A stretch of 51,868 bases of DNA from Tieghemiomyces parasiticus (Eukaryota > Kickxellomycota > Dimargaritomycetes > Dimargaritales > Dimargaritaceae): the NCBI GenBank assembly GCA_027575765.1, contig JANBPT010000237.1, positions 1 through 51,868 of the forward strand, in the 5' to 3' direction. Both the position numbers and the translations under genes were made by a program. Every line of letters starts with the position of its first letter. Position 1 is the stretch's first letter. Below the pieces are notes generated by a model that had not been told where the DNA came from, did not search any database, and saw nothing but the letters and a program-made list of their open reading frames with translations. This document shows, in pieces, positions 1 to 11,655 of the stretch.

Positions 1-1752
1 CATGATGGATGGTTAAAAAAGCAAGCTGTGAAGTCAAAAATGGTTCAATCCTAGAGTGGTTTATACCAATCGATTTGGCACCGTTGACTTTCCTAGGTTT
101 TGTCTGAAACACTACGATTTAAGACCCCCCCCCAATTTAATGATGTCAAACGGTTCTGGTTCACCTATACATAGATCGGTCATCGGAAGGAGAACCATTT
201 TGAGTGGCCTCTGTCGCGTTGCATCGAAGGTAACCCGAAGTATCCACTGCCAATTGATATTGTCACCACCGGGGATGCCATTTGAACGATTCGCTAGATA
301 CAGAGCGATAGCAAGGCGTGTAGCTAGATGGATCTCCGCGGAGTATAGTCATCGGCCACGACGCCAAGCAGTATCATGTTATCGACTGAGTAATGGTCGG
401 TTTGTACCATCCGGGTAATAGGCTGGTTGGCCATGCTACATATGGCTCTGAAATAACAGTGGTTCCGTCCAGCAACTCGCCGGTAAATCTTAATCATTAC
501 TTTCCGTGGGAGGATTGTCTTGTATATGAAGGCCACGTCAGGTTGTGGAGCTTTCGATTTACTTCTGTGGAAGCCTATGATAGCCCCCTCGCACCAGTTT
601 ATAAGAATACTTACGTATGCAGAATATCAACCGCACAGTTACCGTAGTAACCAAATTAAGAGTGTGACTAGTTCTTAATGTATTCCCGCCACTGAATGGT
701 AGGGAGAGTTTAGGGGGGTGAGTGGCATGGTAGCCGCGTCAGAGATGTCGCTCCCTTAGGCTGGCCCGTCAGCTGCGATGCCACTAACACGATGGGTAAG
801 CTCGACCCGGAGGAATAGCGACATCACTACCTCATCACGCTCATGACAATGTGCCTGTAGTCAGCGTACTTACTAGACGGATGCGGTCGACGGCAAATGC
901 CCTCTTAGAGGCGTCGGAGTGACCGTGACCGCGCAGGGTGATGGGCATGCCTGTGTTGAGGGGAGTAGTAAACCTCAGTCAGTATGTCACCATTGTTAGT
1001 TCTGCAGCTGAGTCACGCAGATGAGTGTAGTCGAACATCGTAAGGGAAGGGGAGTGAAATAACGTACGGAGACTCTATCTCTAGTGGCAATGAGTGCACA
1101 ATGCATGACAATATCGGAATACATTCATCACACCGGACGGCCGAAGGGCCAAACCGGGACAGGCGCTCCCAATCTCTACTCCAGAATTAGGACAGGTAGT
1201 GTGGCGAACGTCAATCCTGTTCAGTAGTTGACTTCCTTTTAAGGGTTACTCGTTAGAGGTAGTACGGCCCAGCGGGCCATGGAACTTTCCCAGGCAGGTC
1301 ACTGGTAAGGGGCCTCACCGTGGTCATTACCGTGATACGCATGGGATTGGGTCCTGGCCGTCGGATGTCGGCCGGATTCAACTACCGGAAGCTGCTGCTC
1401 CCCCCTGCTTCCGCTTTCGGTTCGGCCGTATCCTTTATAAACTCAGCCTGCCCAGCCTGAATTTGGTGGCGCCGTACTATTCACCCTGACCCGCTCACTG
1501 CTTCCCGCTTACTCTGTGCCATCGGCCTTTCTTTTGACACCTCAACCCTTTCGAGCAAACCTGCCACTAAGCGTCGTGGCTCGGCACCTCATTCACTACT
1601 GGCTTCACGAGAAGCCCATTACCTAGCCTCCACCAGCTTCTAAACACATACACCCACTGTCTCCTAGTTATTAGTCGCGAAGACGACGCCCTCAAGCGAC
1701 GCGCTGGCAGCTCAGGCCTTAGGCCTTTATTATTTAAATCTTACCCTCGGCC
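1..1752. other. Non-coding flank and promoter of the zinc-cluster gene
   Basis: I see no convincing gene here; the open frames are short and resemble no family I know. The left part is relatively AT-rich, with a C9 run near 125-133. From about 1480 to 1680 the plus strand becomes pyrimidine-rich, as in front of several other genes in this window. An AT-rich stretch (tattatttaaat) lies at about 1728-1739, just before the ATG at 1753. This right part is probably the promoter and 5' UTR of the downstream regulator. Confidence 0.5.
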
Positions 1753-4294
1753 ATGTCGGGACAAGTACCACTGTCGCACCCTCTCCCGAACAAGGACAGC
1801 TACGCTGCACCAGCCCCACGACCGTCTAAGGAGCTCAGGTACCGACGACGAGCCTGTGACCGATGTGTCTCCCGCAAGATCGGATGCGACGGCGTGGAAC
1901 CCTGCTCCAAATGCTGGCAGGTCGGGCGCGCTGACTCCTGCAAGTATAGTGCAATCGCCCGACAGCCGCCCCGTCGGACCACACAGCGACGCGTACGGGT
2001 AACCGACCAATCATTTATCGCCATGGGTCCATCCAATCTCCGCCACACGGCCGTCCCGTACCCGCGGGGCAGCGCGATCTTTGTTGGGTTAACCGAGCCC
2101 ACTATTTCCACCACCCGTGCAGTCTCCTCTGCGATGGTTACAGCCACCAAATCTCCAGTAACTGGCGTTACGGCGGTATCTACAATGGCACCCGCGTCAG
2201 TCAGCAAGCTAGTCTTGGCTCCTATACCATCGACTACCTATACGTTCGCCTCTCTGGCGTCCACAGACAGTACCCCAGTGCCCGTGGCTACACAGCCGCC
2301 CAGCGTCGTTAGCACGGTAGCCTGCCTGATACCCCAATCCGCTGCGCCCCAGGGCCGTCCCAAATGGAACCCCATGGCCATATCGTCCCTCCTCTCGGCG
2401 AGCGGCAACTTTTTTTCCCCATCCCCGGACCGGCCTGGTCGCCGTACTTCCGCCGGGCTTGTAGCCGATGAATTCTACCGTGACCCCATAGAGGCCCTGT
2501 ACGCCCACTATGCCGACCCGAAGGCGAACTCCATTCCTCTGATCGTCACCTCAACGTTCCTTACCGAAGTCGGCCGCTGTATTAGTATCGCACCCTGTCT
2601 GAAATCCCACGAGGACGCCCTGTACTCTCCCGTCCTGGTGCGGTCTCTACTGGCACTCTATGTGATGCACCAGATCCGCCTGTACTGTCGGCCTTTCCTA
2701 CGGCGCCTGTACCGCAAGCTCGACCGCGGGGAGATTCCGCCCGTCACTCTGGACTTCATACTCTGCTATGGCATGAGTGCTCTTTCAGAAAACCACCTCA
2801 CCCCAGCTAAGCGCCGATTCTTGTCCTCGGCGTACCTCGAACGGTTGAATCACGTGGCCCTGACCCAGTTAAGCACGAACCCCTCCATTGATACGCCATT
2901 CCTTATGTATCAGATCTGCCGGCTCCACGTCCTCTACCGGACGGGTGAGGCCTACAGGAGCTTCATATGTAAGTCACACTCAGTCCTGTGGGCACCTCAT
3001 GGCCAGATAGATGAAATAGATAATTAACTGTCTTGTACGGAGGCTGCCCCGTCGCAACATTATGGGTCCCCGTAGGCTTAACGTACCGCTGCCCTTATTA
3101 CCTCTGCCCTGCCGCCCCCTCTACCTCTTATATTACACCGCTTAGCCTTGAGTAACAAGTAAGTCACGTCGTTCTCGCCAATCTGTCCAGTTACGTTCGG
3201 TGTACTACCCAGCCCTCGGGCCTCCTAGCCCCCGTAATCATACTAACTCAGGTCTAGTGGATTCACATTGCGCATTCCTTGTTTCTATAATGCCTACCGG
3301 CGGTCCTTTTTCTAGGCTGGTCATGGAACGCAAATACCACCTCATTGACCTGCTCGACGACGGCCCCAGCGATCCCAGTGAGGCCCTTTACCACGAGATA
3401 TCCCTTGAATTCAAACGCCGGGTCTTCCACGACGTCACATCACTGGAACATCTCGCCGGCGCCCTCTCCGGGATCCCATCCAACATGGCCCTCACTTACG
3501 CGGTGGTCCAGCCCATCAATGACGCCACCCTACTCAAGCTGTTAGCGCTGCCGCCCGCGGAAGATACATTCCCCGTCTTGGTCCCCTGCATGACGCACAT
3601 TGTCAGTGGGTACCCTTCCCTGATCGAATTATCCAAGATTGGCCACGATATGGCCAGCCTGCGCGCCCAATTTCCACTGGACTCCCTCAGTCAGTTTGAC
3701 CTGGCACCCTATCTCGCCATCAACCGCCGGCTCAGCATTCTACATCCGCTTCTTTTAAAGGAGTTCCCGCTCTCGCTGTGGGCCACTAAAGATAAGGATT
3801 ACAATAGCCCAGTGTATACCGCCGGGGTGTGCATGGTCCACAGTACCTATTTGATGGTCCGTATTTTCACCAACGTGCGTAACTGGTCCTTCGGTGCCCG
3901 TGCCGTCCGACCAGAGGCCTATCCAGAGCTACGGGCGCAAGCGTCCAAGGCGGTGGATTTTTACACGACTAACTGCGTCCCACTGATCCAGCAACTGCCG
4001 CCACCCTCCCACAATATCATCGTGAGCGTTGCCTGTCTACTGTCGGCATTCTGGTGTATCACCCGATTACACTACCAAGCTGATATGCCGGACCTGGTCC
4101 ACCGGGACTTGCTAACCATTCGCCTGTATATCGATATAGTCGAGACCTTCGAACCTTATGTGGCCTACCTCAGTTCTATGAAAAAGATCCTAGAAATGGC
4201 ATTCCGGGAAGTCCTTGCCGCTTGCCCGGGCCTAATCCCTGCCCAACTGATACGTCGCTCGAATCTCACAATAGAAACCGTAGAGAATACGTGA
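1753..4294 (+). CDS. Zn2Cys6 (Gal4-type) fungal transcription factor
   Basis: A nuclear DNA-binding regulator of unknown target. Residues 35-63 form a zinc binuclear cluster with spacing C-x2-C-x6-C-x5-C-x2-C-x8-C, preceded by a basic run (RYRRR). A Ser/Thr/Pro-rich linker of about 170 residues follows, then a fungal-specific TF domain including EAYRSF, then EFKRRVFHD, then LPPAED. My model has three exons: 1753-2968, a 13-nt microexon 3146-3158, and 3316-4294, giving 735 residues. Both introns start with GTAAGT (2969 and 3159) and end at TTAG (3145) and CTAG (3315). The microexon is needed because exon 1 ends in phase 1 while the exon that fits the family (LVMERKYH onward) starts in phase 2. 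Simpler alternatives join exon 1 to an acceptor at 3251 or 3257 and add unrelated residues. Family assignment is firm, the splice model less so, and the target genes cannot be read from the sequence. Confidence 0.85.
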
Positions 4295-4467
4295 TATCAA
4301 TATTTATTGTAAATAGATACCACTCGTAGATATCGCAATGATGTGGAATCTGGCCTTAGTCGCTACGATGCACCCCAAAACAACATAGTGGCATCCAAAC
4401 AAAATGGTAACGTTAAGGTGGAGACAACTAAATAATCATCTACAGAACCGGAGAACTTTGCAGTGAG

Positions 4468-4475
4468 AAAAAAAA
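4468..4475 (-). terminator. Pol III T-run terminator of tRNA-Glu
   Basis: Eight consecutive A on the plus strand (T8 in the transcript) lie 5 nt beyond the 3' end of the tRNA on the minus strand. This is the expected RNA polymerase III stop signal. Confidence 0.75.
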
Positions 4476-4479
4476 TAAA

Positions 4480-4551
4480 CTCCGAAACGGGGAATTGAAC
4501 CCCGGCCATCACGGTGAGAGCGTGAGATCCTGACCACTGGACCATTTCGGA
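4480..4551 (-). tRNA. tRNA-Glu(CTC): tRNA-Glu (anticodon CTC)
   Basis: Read on the minus strand it folds as a full cloverleaf. The 7-bp acceptor stem pairs TCCGAAA with TTTCGGA and is followed by discriminator G (4480). The A box is TGGTCCAGTGGTC. The anticodon arm TCACG-CTCTCAC-CGTGA places CTC at positions 34-36. The B box/T arm is GGTTCAATTCC. No intron is visible and CCA is not encoded, as is normal for eukaryotes. It decodes GAG. It stands alone between the zinc-cluster gene and a long gene-free stretch. Confidence 0.95.
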
Positions 4552-6452
4552 TCACATTGCCGTGTTTTGCGCTGACTATCATAACTCTCGAAAAGGTAAG
4601 ACGCAATGAGAATAATAAAAAAAAGGATAATTGGCGCAATATTATATAAATGCATAAAGGTCAGTAAAAGCCGTCGTTTATTCGTAGGGCCTGACTTGGG
4701 CCCGTTTTATACTGGCTATTGGTCGTCTAACTGACGTCCGGTTATGACAAAGACAATAGGCTTTCCGGTTTGCAATCAAAGGAAGCTAGGATTATTGATA
4801 AACTTGGCCTGGGCGTCCGGAGGCTTTGGTTTCTGCTCTCTGAATGATGGCATTGATAAAACTGGATTGTGGTCAGCTGTGGCTAGCCACAACAGTGTGG
4901 CGCGGACACCCGCTTTGGCTCTTGAAGGGATCTAGCGGACGCGCCAATACCCAGGAAACGTAAATAATGGCCAACCCCCTATGGGGGAAGCCACCCTAAG
5001 TTTAAGGTTATGGGCTATATGTAGGGGGATGTAGATCCTTCCCCCGCACACAAATGTAAGAAGTGAGCCCGCGCTGGTAGGCATAGGCTTGCCAGTTAAT
5101 TTCTTGCAAGGTTCTTATTTTACCTCAGTTCCTCTTATATTTATTTTCTACATAGTTGGGACGCCGTCGCAGTCCCATACTATTAAAGTTAACCTGAACA
5201 GTAAACAAACCCCATTGTTCGTGTTTTGCCGTCGGACCTAGACAGTTGTCGCGTACGGTCCGACTAAAGTACCTCGCCCCAAGGCCTAGCACCACACCCC
5301 CTTGGCTCAGTTGCCCCCCCTCCCCTTCCGCTCACTTCTGCACCACCGTGGCTTTGGAGCCGATGGAAGGCCGCCAACCAATATTGAGCCATTATTGATG
5401 CATTACTTCTTAATTTAGCAATACCTGGTCGGTCTACAGAACGCCTGCTCGGTATAAGAAAATGGGCACATCCCCCCCCTCTCTCTCTCGTTCCTTAGGC
5501 TTGGGCTTTGTTCTTTCCTACACATCTCTTCCCTTTACATTGTTATTGCCCACTCAACCGTATTTCGTTCCTTTCTAGCCTCAGGAATGCCGTTACTATA
5601 TCACTTCTGTTATAAAGACTTTATAACAACTCATTTTATTTCGTCCGCTTGCTGCTATTTTATTTTCCACCGGATAGATACGCCAGTGTCCGAACTATTT
5701 TGTATACAAATTTATCGTTCATGTTTGCCTCTTAGGCGTCGACTTGTTATCGTGTACCACATTGGCCGTTTTGCTGATGTTCTACGGGAAATGTCACCTG
5801 GCAACCTCGTTGGCTTCTTATTTTGTCTCGTTCTAGGACCAAGCACCGCAATGGAGGTTATATGTATATTATATTAAAGTGCATCTTTTTGACATACTAT
5901 GAGCTTTGTTTAGGCATCTTTGAAAGTGAAAATGGTTCACACTTGTATAGACAACCAATATTGCTTTTTACTGGCAATGAGGCTAAGCTTTTTTTTTCAT
6001 CCAGCTACCGACAGTAGATGATGTAGCAAACGAACCCCTGTACATCCACGCCTTAATTAATGTGAAAGGGAGGCCTTTGACACGTAAGTCGGTGTGGGGA
6101 CAAGTGCACAGCAAGGATATCCGATCTGGAACAAACATTGACTTGCGCATTAGTATGGCATCCAGCCACCAGTCGGTGGAGTTGACCTACCAGCGTCCAT
6201 TTTGCAGAAGCTCGTTCTCACGAACTGTGGTTCTCCTAAAAAAACTCCCAATTTACCCCCTTTAATTTCAAGCCCCGCAACTCTCCACTCTAGGTCAAAT
6301 TTCTGTAACGGACGACATTTCTTCCCAGTGACCTGCACACAACTTTCTGGCATTCCCGTCGGCCGAACTGCATCTACCCGACGCGCTCAGCACAGAACAT
6401 TTCCTCTTCATTCCTCATTCCCCCCCACACACACATCTTTACTCATCGCGCC
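4552..6452. other. Long AT-rich intergenic region
   Basis: About 1.9 kb in which I recognise no gene. The longest open frames (4744-4935, 5587-5877, 6062-6265) are AT-rich, lack known motifs and do not use the GC-rich codons of real genes nearby. A C8 run followed by CT repeats lies at about 5472-5487. The last 200 bases (6250-6450) are pyrimidine-rich and probably form the promoter and 5' UTR of the PX-kinase gene. Confidence 0.5.
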
Positions 6453-9400
6453 ATGCAGCCCATGCCGGCCGCCCTTCGGCAGTTGCTGTCGAAGGGCGAC
6501 GTTAAAACGGTCAGCACGCTGTTCAACCAGCAGCACCAGCGTCGTCGCCAAGAGCTGGCCGTTGCGCCTGGTGGCCCGGGCGCCCGTAAGGCGTCCCACC
6601 GGCTGCCACAAACCTTCGCTGCTTACATCATTACCACCGAGACCCGGATCGAAGCTGACAAGCACCGGAGCAAGTATACCACGTATAAAGTACTCGTGTC
6701 CAATGGGCCGTCGCAAACCTGGGTCGTTCGGCGCTACAGCGACTTCCACCAGCTACACTTACAGGTAAGTTGGGCTAATTTTCCACCCATCTTTCTTTAC
6801 CCCTTAACACACCCAAGCTCCAGATCCGCCGTCTCCGGCCCCTTGTTTGCACCAAAGATACATTTTGGCCTACGGCTCCTGTGATCGTGACCCGACTGCC
6901 CCTGAGAAGGTGGCTGTACTGCGTGCACTGCTGCGCTGTCCTCGTTTGAATGATCCCCTCTACTGGTCACCCATGGAGACGTACCACATTTCCTGCGCTC
7001 CCTATAGTCCGCCAAACCGACACAACATACCATGCGGGCACACTCAACAAATATTATTTATGCCGCCCCCGTCCTATTGTCCCCCGTACCAGATCCAGAA
7101 ACAGTTTCCCAAGAAGAAGCTACCGGCTTTCCCGGCCAAACGGCTCCTCGGTAACAACTTTTCATCACATTTTGTACTCGCCCGACGCGAGCAGTTAAAT
7201 AAGTATCTGGCCGGGATTACCGGTGACCCCGAGATCCGGAGCTGGGAGACGGTCCGATGGTTCTTCACTCACCAGAATTACCCCCAGGTCCCAGAACCCA
7301 CACCCTCGTTGGCAACCTCCCAGTTGCCCGCCGCTAATCGCCCTGCGCATTCCGACGGCGGCCGGTTCTCATTCTTTAGCGCCCTCCGCAACCAGCCTGA
7401 CCGGGGCACGGAACCGGGCCTGCGCCGGTCCGCCAGTCGTGCGGTGGACCCAAGCCGCGGATCAGAGGGTTCCCTGGCAGCCATTGCCATCTCTGGACCG
7501 GGCACTTCGCCATCTATTGACCGCACAGAGACTTTGAAACGCCGGACTTTTACAATGCAGAGCGCCCGAAAGAAGCTGGGTCTTCTCAAGCGTAAGGACC
7601 TGGCTAAGAAACGCCGGGTGCACCACCCGCCGTCTGGATCAGGATCCGGGTCCGCATCTCACACACCCTATTCGACCGCTGGTAAACACCCCATTGGCGG
7701 GGACACTTTAACGGTCGATACATACATGCCGCGGGAACCCCCGTTACGGCGGCCTCAGGGCCTGGTGGGGTTGGACGGCGAGCCAGACGGTTCCGACGCT
7801 GAGAGTACGGATGATCCTCTCGTCGACGGTACCTCTCGCCTCGCCTTTCCTAACCCAGGAACCACCATCGACGATTTCACCCTGCTCAAAGTCATTGGGA
7901 AGGGTAGTTACGGCAAGGTAGGTTTTATGGTGGAAGATTTGTAAGGCCAGCTGCCAGGCCAGCCGGACATAAATGAACGGTTCTATAGTTAGAAGACGTA
8001 TTGATTCAATAATGAGCGACCGATCCTTGCCGTGACAACCATCCGTCCACCGCTCTTTCCCTCCCCCCTCTCTCTGTTTCCACGCAGGTCGTGCTTGCCC
8101 GACACAAGAATTCAGGCAGGGTGTACGCCATCAAGGTCCTGTCCAAACAGAGCCTCCGGCAACGGCCACACGAGATTGTCCGAGTGATGGCCGAGCGCTC
8201 GGTTTTAGAACGCAGCGTCAACCACCCCTTTTTGGTGGGCCTGCGCTACGCCTTCCAGACGCAGGATAACCTATACTTTTGCATCGACTACGTTAACGGC
8301 GGCGAGCTGTTCATCCATCTTCAGCGCGATCAGCGGTTCGAAGAGGACCGCGCTCGGTTCTACGCCGCCGAGATCACCCTGGCCCTGGGGCACCTCCATG
8401 CGCTGCGTATCGTGTACCGAGACCTCAAGCCGGAGAACTGCCTACTCGACGCCCACGGCCACATCCGCCTTGTTGACTTTGGTCTGTCCAAGGATATGAC
8501 CCACATCGCCGGAGCAAAGACCGCCACCTTTTGCGGGACCCCGGAGTACCTGGCCCCCGAGATTCTTAGCCGTCACCGCTATGACCACGCTGTCGACTGG
8601 TATTGCCTGGGTGCGGTCTTGTATGAAATGCTTATCGGCCTGCCGCCGTTCTTCTCGCGTGACACGGGCCTTTTGTTCCAAGGTATCCTGCATGGCGAAC
8701 TAAACTTCCCCGACCACGTCAGTGACGGGGCCCGGCACTTGATCAGTCGGCTAATGGACCGTAACCCGGCCACCCGGTTGGGCGAGGGGCCCCAGGGCAC
8801 TCGCGACGTGCAAGCCCACCCTTTCTTCGACGTAAGTAGTGGGACCAGTAAGAGGGGTTTAGGGGGCGTATTCGCTGACTGGGTCGGCGCTAGCCAAGAC
8901 TCACGGCATATCAAATGGTGGTAGGCAGTATTTTACGTTGACCGGGCCCCATCACTAACCTGGATTATTTTTATCAATCGGGTATTCACTGCTGCATTCT
9001 AGGGCATCGACTGGAAGAAGTTATACGCCAAAGAGATTTCGCCGCCGTACAACCCTAACGTGGTAAGATTTTGGTACAGGAACTGCCTTCCACAGAAATC
9101 ACCACCGGGTGGTAAGCTCCTTGGTCAGAATATACTGCTACAGAATGACTTTTATCGCGCCCAATCCTCCTCTAATCGTGACTGGTTACCATCACCTTCT
9201 TTATCCGTTGGACATCACGCACAGGCTGGTATTTTCGACCTGAAACACATCGACCCGGCGTTCAGTGATGAGCCCGTACCGCAGTCTGTGCTGAACGAGG
9301 GCACGGTAAACCTGGGGGAACTGTACGAGGGGATCGCTGACCGCATCCTTCAGCCAGATCCACCCGCATCAACGGGGTACTTGGACGTCCGCGCCCGGCT

Positions 9401-9707
9401 CGACGCCTATGACGAGAACCATGCCCGCAGGCACGATAGTCCGCACTTGGGCCAATCCACCCCGGACGCCGCCGGTCTGGCGTCGACACCCAACCATGCC
9501 CACGTGCCGTCTAATACGACGCACAGCATTCAAGCCCGCTTTCTGAATGAATCACCAGCAGCCAAAGGAAGCCCTGCCGAGTCACATCGTAACCCTCGGT
9601 ACGGGCCGCCCTTCGACATGAATCAGGCGCTGGATGATACTGACAGAGCCTTCCGGGGGTTCTCCTTCATGGCACCGTCCACAGTAGACTCGGACTCGGA
9701 GCAGTAG
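6453..9707 (+). CDS. PX-domain AGC protein kinase, SGK3/Ypk-like
   Basis: Predicted phosphoinositide-directed Ser/Thr kinase of the AKT/SGK/Ypk group. Five exons (6453-6764, 7093-7917, 8088-8831, 9003-9062, 9225-9707) give 807 residues, every junction being in phase 0. Residues about 54-160 are a PX domain with the lipid-binding RRYSDF at 93-98. A linker of about 200 residues is Ser/Pro-rich and carries a basic cluster (ARKKLGLLKRK). The kinase domain begins near 366: glycine loop GKGSYG, Lys395 in AIKVL, YRDLKPEN, DFG, and an activation loop ending TFCGTPEYLAPE with a candidate PDK1-target Thr. The AGC tail keeps PPYNPNV and ends in a hydrophobic motif FRGFSF (790-795, Ser794), the TORC2-type site. 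Human SGK3 has the same PX-plus-kinase order, whereas yeast Ypk1/2 and fission yeast Gad8 lack PX. It probably acts on endosomal membranes downstream of PI3P; that role is inferred. Confidence 0.92.
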
Positions 9708-10283
9708 AGCTAGTCCGCACACGTGTACAGTTATCCCAATCTACACCCAATGTGCTTGCATGTATTTGAACTTGCTGTTTATGAACGAATTTTTTTATGT
9801 AAAATGGTTAACGTATAGTCGCCGGCGGGCGGGGGACATTAGAGATTGGTATTGTAAATGTAAAATTGGTATGGCATTGTGCCATTCTTTGGACTCGTTC
9901 CACAGAAACTCGCAGCAGAAATCACGGCCAGCCAATAAACGGATGGGAGGCCAGACGTGCACCAAAGCGCAGCCGCGGGTTCACGAAGGGGCAGGGGGAG
10001 CAACTAGGAGTGAGGAGGGCGAAGGGGAGAGGGGGAGGCATGAAGGCTGAGTCACTCCAATTGGCTCCGCGGGTTGTTTACATCTCGCAGGTGGGAGGTG
10101 GGTTGTAAACACGGTGGCCGAGCAGGATATACTACGCCACCTCTATTCGGTTGACAGTATGAAGCGGGACGAAATCGGTGAACGTCGCGTCCTGGTCGAA
10201 ATGATCCCCAGGCACACTTGTTTATTTTTTTTTGTCCCACTTCCCCCGTGTTGACAAAGGGCAAAGCGAGATCAACCTACGTC
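9708..10283. other. Intergenic region, kinase 3' side to dUTPase promoter
   Basis: No gene recognised. It begins with the AT-rich 3' flank of the PX-kinase gene. It then contains a purine-rich stretch (about 9945-10045, many GGAG/GGGGAG blocks) and further non-coding DNA leading into the dUTPase promoter. Confidence 0.5.
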
Positions 10284-10388
10284 CGCGTAAATTGGTTCCA
10301 CATCTTCGCAACAGAGCGCGTCACGCGGTCATACCAAGCCCAGCGATTCACGTGTTCAGAGGCTCAACGCGTCAGGTATTATATAAAG
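10284..10388 (+). promoter_or_regulatory. MCB-like elements and TATA-like box before dUTPase
   Basis: Four copies of the ACGCG/CGCGT core lie within 90 bases: 10284-10288, 10317-10321, 10323-10327 and the full palindrome ACGCGT at 10367-10372. The middle two form an inverted pair around one C (CGCGTCACGCG). A TATA-like stretch (tattatataaag) follows at 10377-10388, about 235 bases before the ATG. ACGCGT is the MluI cell-cycle box bound by MBF in yeasts, where S-phase nucleotide genes are known targets. Function here is inference from motif and position. Confidence 0.5.
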
Positions 10389-10622
10389 TGGTGGCTCCTT
10401 GCCGTTCAGGCCTGACCCCACTGCACCATTGTTTACTATTTCCATACACGTCGCTCAGGGTCATATACACCTACCCGCCCCGCTTTACCCCGTTACTCGC
10501 CTTACTTGACCGCTGGAATTCTTAACAAACCGCGCGAAGCCCTTACGTCCACCTGCCAACTTTCTCAACACATATAGTTGGCGTCAGCACGCACTCATTG
10601 CGCATTTCGAATCCCCTCCATC

Positions 10623-11327
10623 ATGGTTCGCGTCGACAAATCGCCCTTGCTCATCGAGTCTGGTCTCGTGGCGCTACAGCGCTCCCCGTCGACTCCCAGC
10701 CAAAGTCCTAGCGCGCTCAAGCGGAGTCGGTCGGCCCTTGTAGAACGCCAGCTGCGGGAATCACTAGAGGCCCAGGGCTCTCCAACCAAAATGCTTCGCC
10801 TCTCCCCGGCGCTGCAGGCTAAGTACGCAGTGTTGAATGACCCTCGCCATCCCCGAGGGGATCTACCAATCCCGGCTCCGCTCCACGACCAACTCCAAGT
10901 CCAGCTCCGCCACCCGCATGCCCAGCTCCCCAAACGCGGCTCGGCAGGAGCGGCCGGCTATGACCTGTGCAGTTGTGAAGACACCGTCATTCTGCCGAAC
11001 GCCCGCGGCCTGGTTGATACCGGGCTTAGCATCCGCGTTCCGGACGGCACGTACGGTCGGGTCGCCCCGCGCAGTGGCCTGGCCGTTAAGCACTTCATCG
11101 ATACCGGGGCCGGTGTGGTGGACCAGGACTACCGAGGTATCGTCAAGGTCGTACTCTTCAACTTTGGCGACCAGCCGTTTCACATCAAAATTGGCGACCG
11201 CGTTGCCCAGCTCGTGCTCGAACGCATCACCACCCCGGACGTCGTTATCGTCAAAGACTTAGACGAGACGACCCGGGGCGCCGGCGGGTTCGGCTCCACT
11301 GGCGGGTTCACCACTACAGCGCCGTAG
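10623..11327 (+). CDS. DUT1: dUTP pyrophosphatase (dUTPase)
   Basis: Hydrolyses dUTP to dUMP and pyrophosphate, keeping uracil out of DNA and supplying dUMP for thymidylate synthesis; trimeric enzyme, normally nuclear. A single exon encodes 234 residues. The trimeric dUTPase motifs appear in order: motif 1 GAAGYDL, motif 2 PRSGLAVKH, motif 3 [14 protein letters not shown], motif 4 [10 protein letters not shown], and the P-loop-like motif 5 [10 protein letters not shown] at the C-terminus. An N-terminal extension of about 95 residues is Ser/Arg-rich ([14 protein letters not shown]) and absent from minimal enzymes; it could be a targeting or regulatory tail. I use the ATG at 10623 because the open frame upstream of it has no ATG. 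An AATAAA signal follows at about 11441. Confidence 0.96.
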   Translation: MVRVDKSPLLIESGLVALQRSPSTPSQSPSALKRSRSALVERQLRESLEAQGSPTKMLRLSPALQAKYAVLNDPRHPRGDLPIPAPLHDQLQVQLRHPHAQLPKRGSAGAAGYDLCSCEDTVILPNARGLVDTGLSIRVPDGTYGRVAPRSGLAVKHFIDTGAGVVDQDYRGIVKVVLFNFGDQPFHIKIGDRVAQLVLERITTPDVVIVKDLDETTRGAGGFGSTGGFTTTAP

Positions 11328-11655
11328 GGCCCATTCTAGCAACGACCGCCACCAATCCTATGTACCATTCCAGCCCCTGTAAAGCACTTTTCCCAACGGT
11401 CGATTGCTCTCAACCGCACCATATCCTAATTTTCCGCCTCAATAAAGTTCTGACGGTCGACGAGCTATACCACTTTATCTCACTTGTACCGTACCGTATG
11501 AAGGGACCCAATGTATAATTGAGAGGCAGTTTATAACTAAGAGAAGGATAATCGGCGTTGCCCTACGCCTGTCGTTGCTACAAGTATGCTGTCCCAGTAC
11601 ACTTGAAGCAATGATCATAATCCCAATCCCAGTGTCACTTAGCAAGCGGGGTGGC
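11328..11655. other. Convergent 3' intergenic region
   Basis: The 3' flanks of the dUTPase (+) and AlaRS (-) genes meet here. An AATAAA at about 11441 probably serves dUTPase. Nothing else is seen. Confidence 0.5.

Noticed and set aside
3043..3158. Longer candidate middle exon in the zinc-cluster gene
   Set aside because: Its length breaks the phase, and reading it in frame meets a TAA near its 3' end. The 13-nt version fits both sides.
5587..5877. 96-codon frame with hydrophobic, Cys/Phe-rich translation
   Set aside because: AT-rich DNA with codon use unlike the genes here, and no start context or motif. Likely chance.
6824..6960. Alternative acceptor CCAG at 6822 for exon 2 of the PX kinase
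   Set aside because: It is in phase 0 but reads into a stop after about 40 codons with no PX similarity. The acceptor at 7092 gives QKQFPKKKLPAFPAKR, the expected PX continuation.
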